From the NCBI RefSeq assembly GCF_030247195.1, contig NC_080671.1, positions 64,067,089-64,131,088 on the forward strand: a DNA stretch of 64,000 bases. The letters run 5' to 3'. This DNA comes from Topomyia yanbarensis. Its lineage: Eukaryota > Arthropoda > Insecta > Diptera > Culicidae. Made by a program: the position numbers and the translations under genes. Below the pieces are notes generated by a model. It did not search any database. It was not told the DNA's origin and saw nothing but the letters and a program-made list of their open reading frames with translations. Of this stretch, positions 54,919 through 64,000 are shown in pieces (within the stretch, counting starts at the first letter, position 1; every line of letters starts with the position of its first letter).

Positions 54919-55560
54919 CTTTTCAAACGTTCGATTCAAACCCGCAAGGTATCTGGAAAATGTTCTAACATGCGATTGTCAAAGATCTTGAATGTCGAAT
55001 ATTTCCAGAGTGTGAACTGTATTTTAATTCCAGAAAATTCGAAGATGGTTAACTCGGAGCTATGCGTACGATAAGCGTCACAGCTGGAACTCAGAATAAA
55101 TTCTTGCCAGAAAAGGTTATAAACTCTTTTAAATTCTACATCACAAGAAAATAGATTCAAAGGAAGTGGAATATAGCACATAGATCTAAATACTGGTCAC
55201 AGTGATTCGTCTCCAACAAAAAAAGTGGAATATAGTAAAGCAGATCATGTGGACCAAATTGGAGTTACTGAATATCTGACAACAGTTATTCTTTCTACTG
55301 GGCGAGATTGGCATGCATTTAAAATTCTGCAGATGATTACAGTTAAATTTTGTCATGAGTTTCCATGTAATAATTCTATACATATCGCTATCGCTATCTT
55401 ATTATTTGATGAATCAACAATTCGATTTTTAATCATGATAAGATCTTATGTAGGGGGAGGGAGAGTTCACCAAAATCTTACGAACTCTTATCTGGGGGGG
55501 GGGGGGGAGGGAAGGGTTGAAAAGCTCTAAAAAAGCCTTACGTAATTAGTGTACGGCCCC

Positions 55561-56000
55561 TAACGCGAATGGATATTACGCAAATCGCGACAAAGATCTT
55601 GAAATCACGCACAGTCAGTCCGACAGAAAAATCGGAGAATAAACTCATGACATGACGGTAACGCGATGGGAAATCACAAAAATCACGAATAAACACCTGA
55701 AATCATGAACATCGTTTGACTGTTATCTATGCATTGCATACCCAAATTATGAATAAGAATCATAACAAAAGGCAAACATATCCAGAAAACAAGAAGAGTA
55801 ACCCAACCAAACATTCGATTGCTACGCCCTGTATATATTTGGGGAAAACTTGTCTCTTAGAAACACGAACAGTTTCATGACTACGAGGTTTATTATACAT
55901 AATTTCAGGAACTTAGTCACGATTTTCGTAAATCGTTCAGTTCAAGAAATTGTGATCTTTTTGTCATGAATTTATGAAAGGATTTTTTCCGTGCACATAA
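55561..56000. repeat. Continuation of the TTCATGA-type repeat
   Basis: After the DNA element, text such as CACCTGAAATCATGAACAT and CAGTTTCATGACTACGAGG resembles 47660-47810. It suggests that the DNA element inserted into this older repeat. Confidence 0.45.
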
Positions 56001-58845
56001 GAAGCACTTTATTTAATCAAAAGTTTCATATGCTTCTGGATCCAGAGCGTGGTAACGAAAAAATAATTTTCTAGCTTTATATTGCATGCCCTGGACATGG
56101 CAGAGATAATAGAAAATCAATATAAAGATGGTGCCTTCCAGAGGAACTAGATTTCTTTTTCCCACACAAATAGGTCAGGGATACTAAAAATAAACGCATT
56201 AAGTTCAACACCCAACGATTCGAATTGAAGCCGGAACCGCTCGCACATCACAGACTGCCATTTCAACCCAACCAACAGTTAACGTGAATCTGAATGAACC
56301 AGGCTTTTGTTTATTTCCTTTGTCGGAACAGCTATACGCACTACAGGAAAAGCGAAAATTTCATTACCATATAGATTATCCAATTTTCCAACAGGCACCC
56401 TCTCCCTCTCTAATCCAGTACAATCAGCAAAGGGTTGGACTGGGGGACTGCCGGAGAGGAAGTTTAAAATGACATTTATTCAAATTACAAGAATGCAAAG
56501 AGTGAAGAGGACCGGATCGTGTCTGGCGTAGAGGGCTACGCTAGCTCCAGCTGTAGAAATGTGTAAATATTTCCAATCTTATAATCAGATGCAGCTCGGG
56601 TGTGCCGAACGAATCATGTAAATGAATCGTGCCAGTGTAAATGAAGCTTTCGAAGCTCCGACTGGAGAGATTTAGCAGATTCGAAACGATTGCCCCGAGC
56701 TAGCAACAATTCCCTCGATATAGGTGCGACGGCAATGGCCGGTACCGTGGAAGGAACGGAACATTTCTGCTGTAAGATTGGAAATCGCACGGTTGGTCGG
56801 TCGCCGTGCTCCGTTTGTGACTGTGTGTAATTGGCACGGTCCACTTAGAACCGAATAATCGTGGGATATTGTTAGTTTGTCGGTTGCATATTTTGAATCT
56901 CTTAGCTTCTTTCCCGATGCACTTCATTGTATATGCATTCGCTCATTATTGCTTTAATCTATAAACAAAATTTATTGTGATTTTATCTACTTACCGTTGT
57001 AATAAAATTTCGTATGTAGTCTGCAGATGTTTAAATAATTATTTTGCAACGGGAGCGATGATTTGTGCAGATTATTTTTTCTAGCGTAAAGTGGATTTCG
57101 TTGTTTAAAAAAACTTTAAACCAACAAATTTCAAGTTTTCATGTTTGTAATGTAATAACTAACAATAAAGCTCAGCAATTATTGACAGAAAAGTCCTTTA
57201 CCAAACCCACTGCCCGTAAGGTTCACTTAACATTTAAAGCTAACAAAAGTTCAAAATTGAGATAAATGCTCTCTGTGCGATAAATGTAATCATATTAAAT
57301 GATTCTACATCCTCGCCGCTCTGTTTTGCATCGCTAGGTCATATATTATTGCCGTCAGTATCTGATCACCGCCGGGCTTTACCGCGGAAGCTGAGAAACG
57401 GCGACAATTCAAATGAAAGTAGAACAGTGAAAGGCTTACCCGCTTAGAATATTCTCTACTCAGTCTCGTCTGCTGGAGCATATTTTTCCGCGTATCTCCC
57501 CCAGCGCCCCAAACCAGCCAGACGATCTCTAAGGGCTAGGGCAGGGGGATGGTTCAGCGCGTTGTCATCGCCATCCGCCGACCTGTTAACAAAGGGTACT
57601 AAATTGTGCTAAAAGCTCGAATTAACAAGTTGAAGGTACCATTTGAGTAAAAGTATTACTTTGTCGGAAATCGCACTCCATTTCGGGGGACATTCCGTTG
57701 CCGTTTTGTGTGTTTTAATTTAAACAAATGTGCGGACCATCTGTTTGCACCGCGGGCGAATCCGGGCCCCAGAGCCCAGCCGTAGCAGATTCAGCTAAAT
57801 GGGATAAATTAAATTTCCCCTGAATGCGGCAGCCATTCTTTATGGAAAAATGCAGCTGGCATAGGGAAATAGATAATGAACTGGGCTGCTTCGCCGGCTG
57901 GGTCATTAGGAGCGCGACTGAAACTGCATTAAGTCATCCTAAGTTAAGTCTTTAGTCTGGCGGATAATGAAAACTGGCAGAGCAGTTAAATTTGCCAAAT
58001 GATAGATGCGTGCAGCTGCGTCGAGGAGCTCAACTCAAGTGAATAATCTGTTTCAGCCAGTCAGACTAAAGTTTGAACAGTTTGATTAATGGGGAAGTTT
58101 TCGTTTCTTATCGCTATTTTTGGATTCAGTTAGTCTGACCCGTGTACTTTTCTAAAGAAATCAAACTGCTACTACAAGCTTTTGAATTACAGTTTGAGCT
58201 GTATTTCGAGAAAAAAAAATGCTCCAACCAACCGGTTCGGCGAGAGTTTTCTTTTCCATTGCTACTAATTAGCCTTTGAAAAGATTTCTTTGCTTTCTGC
58301 TGTCGTTCTGAATTCGAAGAGTCCTTATGCATTCGTAATGGCAGAAATTATGCTTATTATAAACCGTAAATAGGAAGTGCTAACTGAATGGTTAATAACA
58401 TTTTGCTTTGTCTGATGTTTTAATGATTAGCGTGAGATGATTACGACTGTACAGTACCACTCTTGATGAATGCTTTTAAAAAATGTTCTCATTTCATTTA
58501 TTTACTCTCAGGAATATTTCAGTCAAACATAATGTGAGTGATACAAGAAAAATGTACGAGTAAATGCTAACCAAGTATAACGTTTGTGTTTACGCCGGAA
58601 AAGTTATCAACTTTGTATTTGCAGACTTCTGCACTTGTTGAAAGCCAACCAAGGTTTTTATACCTACAGCAACTATGAATCGACACTGAAGTGACAAGAA
58701 AAATGCACCACCTCCTAGTTGATTCCTAATCCAAGAGTGACTGATCCAAATTGAAACCAATTCGAATAGCTACCAGAAAAACGCGTTTGAAGTTTGTGTG
58801 GAACTTTTTGACAATTTTCACGAAGAAAACTAGCACGCGTTTTAA
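56001..58845. other. No recognised gene; possible host non-coding DNA
   Basis: About 2.8 kb of more balanced composition (for example 57300-57960), with no domain-bearing frame on either strand and no transposon text that I recognise. A short inverted or tandem structure was not seen. It could be host intergenic or intronic DNA. Confidence 0.45.
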
Positions 58846-59085
58846 CAACTAGGGCCTATGTATGCATTAGATTATCACTGCAATTTCGAATAAGAAATAT
58901 ATTTTATTGCGTACAACTTTGTCGAAGACTGCAAACCAATCCAGCTTTGTTAAGAGAAGTTATTAAACTTTTAACGAAGTGATGTCTGATTCAAATTTGC
59001 ATGGGGCATAATGGCGCAAGGTAAATTGTCTATTCCAACAACTTTTTTTGTAATAATGGTTTGGTTTAGCTGCATAGAATAGCTC
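58846..59085 (+). repeat. Fragment of palindrome family P1
   Basis: ACAACTTTGTCGAAGACTGC (58915), CAGCTTTGTTAAGAGAAGTT, TTAACGAAGTGATGTCTGAT and TTTGCATGGGGC match 14241-14325 in the same orientation. The following AATAATGGTTTGGTTTAGCT matches the MITE FB2 (14379 onwards), so this copy, like the left arm of P1, carries FB2-related text. Confidence 0.7.
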
Positions 59086-59315
59086 TACTCCATTTGGTAT
59101 AATGTCATTTGGTATAACGACTATTTGGTATAATAGATAGTAGGCATAAAGCAGATTTGGCATTATGGCCATTTGGTGTAATGAACATTTGGCATTATGA
59201 CAACTTGACGTAACGCCATTTGACATAATTATCTTTAGCATAATGTCATTTGGAATAATGACAAAAATCCATTTGGTACAATGATGATGACTAATGACTA
59301 ATGACAATTAAGTAT
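59085..59315. repeat. Degenerate CATTTGGTATAATG tandem repeat
   Basis: About a dozen imperfect units of ATTTGG-(C/T)ATAATG spaced 15-20 bp apart, e.g. near 59092, 59105, 59122, 59154, 59168, 59187 and 59247. The 114-residue minus frame is built from the repeat and is not a gene. Confidence 0.85.
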
Positions 59316-59639
59316 CTAACAATTTAAACTTACTCAAGTAAATTTTGATATCTTTTCGATTTAAGAACAGCTCACGTTTAAACGAAGGGAAAATCCTAAT
59401 CATTGAAAGCTAATTAACACATATTACCGAAAATGCTTCCTTCTTTCAACGATGCGCTATTCTCTAATGCTAAAATTAGTGAATTCTCAATTCCATATCC
59501 TTACATTTATGATTTTTGACTCACCACGGATTTTTCTGTTAAAATGCTTGTGTAGATAAGTCAATGGACCTAAGTGGTTGGGTTGGACACAAACTTGTTT
59601 CTTTTTCATTGATTAATATATGTGAGAATATAGATACGA
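59316..59639. other. No recognised feature
   Basis: AT-rich sequence between two repeats. Confidence 0.4.
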
Positions 59640-59795
59640 AAAATCAGATTTCCAAAAAACCTGCTTATTCCATCTAAGAGTGAGATGGGACATTTCTTAC
59701 ACATAAATTATTAGTCTTCAGATTTCATGCGAAGTACACACCCAACAAGAGGTGGGATGAATACAGTTTCAAATTCCGCACGAATAAAATCTCGA
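59640..59795 (-). repeat. Short dispersed repeat T, copy 3
   Basis: As reverse complement, TTCATCCCACCTCTTGTTGG, GTACTTCGCATGA, AGAAATGTCCCATCTCACTC and TTAGATGGAATAAG match copy 1 (23951-24090) in order. It lies about 650 bp before the 9-bp array and is followed by AATAAA-type text. Confidence 0.75.
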
Positions 59796-60424
59796 ATAAA
59801 CCAAATAAATTATAAAAATCAATAAAAATGAAGCAAAAAAAGAAAAAAGTTATCAAGTTCATAAAACATTCTACCCATTTTATGAATCACAATAATAAAA
59901 TAAATAAATCAAATTAGTTCAGCGCACTAAATGAAAAATAAGACAGCACAGTAACGACCCGATTGTATCAACCTCCCATTTTGATTTAGTTATGGAATTT
60001 GCGTTTGGACTTCGTCTCATCGGAATCCGACACTTACTTAGCAATAGGACTAAGCTGGCTCCGGATTGACGCTGGCTTAAAAAAACGGAGACAAAATTTG
60101 TGTTCCTGAGCAAACCCCTAGTCAAGCGTGGTATCCCGCAAGATTGTTCTCCCCGGTTTTGTATGCCGCCGACTTTGTCTATCCCCGATTTTGTCTGCCT
60201 TAATCCGTTTGAAGGGCACAAGCTGACGAACAAGGGTTATGAGGTTCCAACAAAGAACAACTGCGGCTTATTGAAAATAAATATCCTGATTTTGCAAATG
60301 CCACCGTTTTGTCAGTCTAAAGTTTACCAAGAAACTGATACAACGGGGTTTTCACTGTATTGTAAAAGTTATAACATTAATATAGTAAATCAAGTTGAGT
60401 CCGATAATGAAATTGGATGGAACG
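59796..60424. other. Unassigned sequence before the array
   Basis: A-rich text (59796-59935) then moderately GC-rich DNA with TTTTGTCTATCCCCGATTTTG at about 60173. A 109-residue frame (60100-60429) has no domain. Confidence 0.4.
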
Positions 60425-60673
60425 ACTAAACAGAACTAAAAAAATGAACAAAATGAATGAAATGAAAAATGAATAAAACGATTTGATATAATAAAATGAA
60501 ATAAGCGAATCAAATTATTTTAAATAATAAAAAGAATACTATGAATACAATGAATTCAATGAATAATATAAGATAAATGAATAAATTGGATAAACTGAAC
60601 GAATGATTGAACGAATAAAATGAATAAAATAAATTAAATGAATAAAATGACTTAAATGACTTGAATAAATAAA
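60425..60673. repeat. Degenerate AATAAAATGAAT repeat, left flank
   Basis: Irregular AATGAATAAAATGA units leading into the regular array. Complement of the T-rich repeat at 22980-24335. Confidence 0.85.
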
Positions 60674-62210
60674 ATGCATAAAATGCATAAAATGCATAAA
60701 ATGCATAAAATGCATAAAATGCATAAAATGCATAAAATGCATAAAATGCATAAAATGCATAAAATGCATAAAATGCATAAAATGCATAAAATGCATAAAA
60801 TGCATAAAATGCATAAAATGCATAAAATGCATAAAATGCATAAAATGCATAAAATGCATAAAATGCATAAAATGCATAAAATGCATAAAATGCATAAAAT
60901 GCATAAAATGCATAAAATGCATAAAATGCATAAAATGCATAAAATGCATAAAATGCATAAAATGCATAAAATGCATAAAATGCATAAAATGCATAAAATG
61001 CATAAAATGCATAAAATGCATAAAATGCATAAAATGCATAAAATGCATAAAATGCATAAAATGCATAAAATGCATAAAATGCATAAAATGCATAAAATGC
61101 ATAAAATGCATAAAATGCATAAAATGCATAAAATGCATAAAATGCATAAAATGCATAAAATGCATAAAATGCATAAAATGCATAAAATGCATAAAATGCA
61201 TAAAATGCATAAAATGCATAAAATGCATAAAATGCATAAAATGCATAAAATGCATAAAATGCATAAAATGCATAAAATGCATAAAATGCATAAAATGCAT
61301 AAAATGCATAAAATGCATAAAATGCATAAAATGCATAAAATGCATAAAATGCATAAAATGCATAAAATGCATAAAATGCATAAAATGCATAAAATGCATA
61401 AAATGCATAAAATGCATAAAATGCATAAAATGCATAAAATGCATAAAATGCATAAAATGCATAAAATGCATAAAATGCATAAAATGCATAAAATGCATAA
61501 AACGCATAAAATGCATAAAATGCATAAAATGCATAAAATGCATAAAATGCATAAAATGCATAAAATGCATAAAATGCGTAAAATGCATAAAATGCATAAA
61601 ATGCATAAAATGCATAAAATGCATAAAATGCATAAAATGCATAAAATGCATAAAATGCATAAAATGCATAAAATGCATAAAATGCATAAAATGCATAAAA
61701 TGCATAAAATGCATAAAATGCATAAAATGCATAAAATGCATAAAATGCATAAAATGCATAAAATGCATAAAATGCATAAAATGCATAAAATGCATAAAAT
61801 GCATAAAATGCATAAAATGCATAAAATGCATAAAATGCATAAAATGCATAAAATGCATAAAATGCATAAAATGCATAAAATGCATAAAATGCATAAAATG
61901 CATAAAATGCATAAAATGCATAAAATGCATAAAATGCATAAAATGCATAAAATGCATAAAATGCATAAAATGCATAAAATGCATAAAATGCATAAAATGC
62001 ATAAAATGCATAAAATGCATAAAATGCATAAAATGCATAAAACGCATAAAATGCATAAAACGCATAAAATGCATAAAACGCATAAAATGCATAAAACGCA
62101 TAAAATGCATAAAACGCATAAAATGCATAAAATGCATAAAATGCATAAAATGCATAAAATGCATAAAATGCATAAAATGCATAAAATGCATAAAATGCAT
62201 AAAATGCATA
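60674..62210. repeat. 9-bp satellite, ATAAAATGC
   Basis: About 170 tandem copies, nearly perfect. Rare changes: ACGCATAAA at about 61502, GCGTAAAAT at about 61575, and a run at 62040-62110 where every second unit is ATAAAACGC, an 18-bp higher-order unit repeated about five times. Long frames on both strands (M-H-K, H-F-M, C-I-L) are artefacts of the 9-bp period. Confidence 0.98.
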
Positions 62211-62575
62211 AAATGCACAAAATGCACAAAATGCACAAAATGCACAAAATGCACAAAATGCACAAAATGCAGAAAATGCAGAAAATGCAGAAAATGCAGA
62301 AAATGCAGAGAATGCAGAAAATGCAGAGAATGCAGAAAATGCAGAAATTGCGGAAAATGCGGAAAATGCAGAAAATGCGGAAAATGCAGAAAATGCAAAA
62401 AATGCACAAAATGCAGGAAATGCGGAAAATGGAGGAAATGGAGAAAATGCAGAAAATGCTGAATTTGCAGAAAATGCTGAATTTGCAGAAAATGCAGATT
62501 TTGCAGTAATGCTGAAAATGCAGAAAATGCAAAAAATGCAGAAAACGCCGAAAATGCAGGAAATGTATAAAGTGA
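62211..62575. repeat. Variant edge of the 9-bp array
   Basis: Units change stepwise: ACAAAATGC (six copies, 62216-62268), then AGAAAATGC, then GGAAAATGC and mixed forms, ending near 62575. Divergence rises away from the core. Confidence 0.92.
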
Positions 62576-63010
62576 ATAAAATGAATTAAGCACTTAAAAT
62601 GACTAAATTGATTAGAATGCTTAAAATGATGAAATGGATAAAATAAATAAAATAAAAAAAATAAACAAAATAAATAAAATAAATAAAATAAATGAAATAA
62701 ATAAAATAAAAAAAAAAAATAAATAAAATAAATCAAATAAATATAATAAATAAAAAAATAAAATAAATAAAATGAATAACATGAATGGAATGAATGCAAT
62801 GAATAAAATTAATAAAACGAATCGAGAGAATTTAATTAACTAAATTATTTAAATTAATAAAATAAAATGTATAAAATGAATGAAATGAATAGAAAATATA
62901 AAATAAATAAAACATAAAATTTATGAAATCACTAACATTAATAAAATGGTTAAATTGAGTAGAATGCATGAAATGTATAAAAAGAATTAAATGAAATTTA
63001 AAAATTAAAT
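62576..63010. repeat. Degenerate AATAAAAT repeat, right flank
   Basis: AATAAAATAAATAAA and AATGAATGAAATGAAT runs without strict period. Confidence 0.85.
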
Positions 63011-64000
63011 AATTAAAATGGTTGAATTTTTTTATTGGTCACCATTTTTCAGTTTTGGACCACGTTGCGGCGTCTCACCCGCACAAGCTGCTTCTCAACC
63101 GAATTGACTTTTTTAAAATGCTCGTGAAATTTTTTCAGTTGATTAAAATTATTTTACTATAGATTGTATGGTTGACTTTGTTGTAGGATTGATTATTAGA
63201 AATGTGCGGCATCTTTATTGAAATTACACTATGCACAATTTGTAGAGAGAAATTTTGCAAATGTTTTTAAACTATATGCCTAAAATTCCACGCACGCATT
63301 TTTTCAGGTAGGTTGTTTGCTATTCCCTCAACAGGTCATTCGCTGGAGCCGCACATTTTGAATCTTGTACTTCAAAATGATTACCAACAGTTGTAATATT
63401 TGATACAAGAGTCAAATTTCAACAGGTGAAATGTGGCAAATCGAAATTGGTTTTCATTAACTTGAAAGTGAAATATAATTATTATTTTCATTCGAGAACT
63501 ACAGAGAAGCCCACTGAAAAAGCATTCTTTTAACCTTTAAATATGCGTTATTTGGTATGACGAGCGTCGGCTAGAATTTCCTCAAAGGCACTCATTAAAG
63601 TTCTGTGTTACAACCTCTTGGCATCATATAGCATCATCTTGGTACTCGTGGGAAAGCACAGTTCATGGACAGAAATTCGAATTTTGAATAACGGTATTCC
63701 TATTCCTATTGTGCATATTCCATCCAGGTATCTAAACATTAATGAAATCAGCTTTAATCATGGTGATATTTTAGTTGCGACAGGATGACTTCTAATCGAG
63801 TATGATGGGTTAACTAAAAATACTCAAACACTGATGTCAACAAGTAATGCGACTAGCGGACAGGTGTTTTGACCAAGGATGCAAAATGCCTACCTTTTCC
63901 ACGGCTGTAATTTTTCTGCCTACATTCTCATTTTTCTCTCGATGCTGCTGTCATTCGCTAGTGCAGGACGCCCAGCGCTGTACGGCTGCCTGTGTGCAAA
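63011..64000. other. No recognised feature
   Basis: About 1 kb at the window end; no domain-bearing frame or clear repeat seen. Confidence 0.45.

Larger units (their letters stand above)
47820..55560. mobile_element. DNA element with GGGGCC ends, split by an LTR retrotransposon
   Basis: The right end reads CCTTACGTAATTAGTGTACGGCCCC (last 20 shown: CGTAATTAGTGTACGGCCCC) and the left end, once the LTR element is ignored, GGGGCCATACAATAATTACG, a terminal inverted repeat of about 25 bp. TAA lies on both sides (47817-47819 and 55561-55563), a 3-bp duplication of the TWA type typical of PIF/Harbinger; that superfamily is inferred. No transposase is seen. Without the LTR element it is about 3.2 kb. 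A G-rich subterminal segment occurs in the same orientation at both ends, so the ends are not simply symmetric. Confidence 0.65.

Noticed and set aside
58963..59307. 114-residue minus-strand frame
   Set aside because: Built almost wholly from the ATTTGG-ATAATG tandem repeat.
60100..60429. 109-residue frame as a transposon protein
   Set aside because: No motif recognised; it overlaps an equally long frame on the other strand.
60539..62799. Frames of 611-715 residues on both strands (M-H-K, H-F-M, C-I-L repeats)
   Set aside because: They are produced by the ATAAAATGC 9-bp array, which has no stop in several phases. No start context, no unique domain, and both strands are equally open.

Overview
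This is a eukaryotic, almost certainly insect (culicine mosquito-like) chromosomal window. The inference rests on AT-rich non-coding DNA, LINE fragments resembling the mosquito Juan/Jockey, CR1 (T1/Q-like), R1 and Loa/Lian groups, two tRNA-derived SINE families, a Mag-like Ty3/gypsy retrotransposon, and many foldback MITEs. I recognise no host protein-coding gene, rRNA or functional tRNA. Nearly all long open frames are either broken transposon genes or artefacts of 9-bp tandem arrays, whose three-codon period keeps frames open. The species is not determined.

Layout. 1-0.55 kb: R1-like LINE endonuclease (- strand). 0.8-6.6 kb: a nearly full-length dead CR1-clade LINE (- strand) with a 1.1-kb insertion. 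7-13.9 kb: dispersed repeats, a SINE with target-site duplication, a Juan-like LINE piece, a 660-bp foldback, and Loa-like and CR1-like LINE scraps. 14.1-20.3 kb: a 6-kb nested palindrome family without coding capacity. 21.5-22.6 kb: a second Juan-like piece. 23-24.3 kb: T-rich degenerate repeat. 25.9-30.6 kb: a LINE ORF1 split by a 3.8-kb TA-duplicating element, which contains a TTAA element, which contains a further TA element. 31.4-34.4 kb: a repeat copy running into 2.6 kb of 9-bp satellite. 34.6-37.4 kb: foldback, SINEs and dispersed repeats. 41.2-43.3 kb: a second broken CR1-clade LINE (+ strand). 45.8-47.8 kb: tandem repeats. 47.8-55.6 kb: a DNA element with GGGGCC ends, into whose left terminus a Ty3/gypsy retrotransposon (about 98% identical LTRs, 4-bp target duplication) has inserted, and whose interior carries a 2.2-kb inverted-repeat element. 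58.8-59.3 kb: another copy of the palindrome family and an ATTTGG-type array. 60.4-63 kb: a 1.5-kb ATAAAATGC 9-bp array inside degenerate relatives.

The elements do not form a working pathway. What they give is a relative insertion history: several insertions can be dated against each other because they interrupt recognisable older sequence with clean target duplications. The most unusual items are the nested palindrome family with recurring ACAACTTTG boxes, the association of one short repeat with 9-bp arrays at three loci, and the exact insertion histories at 26-30 kb and 47.8-55.6 kb. The absence of any visible host gene across 64 kb, with dead elements on both strands, suggests heterochromatin, a gene desert or possibly a piRNA-type cluster; the sequence alone cannot decide.
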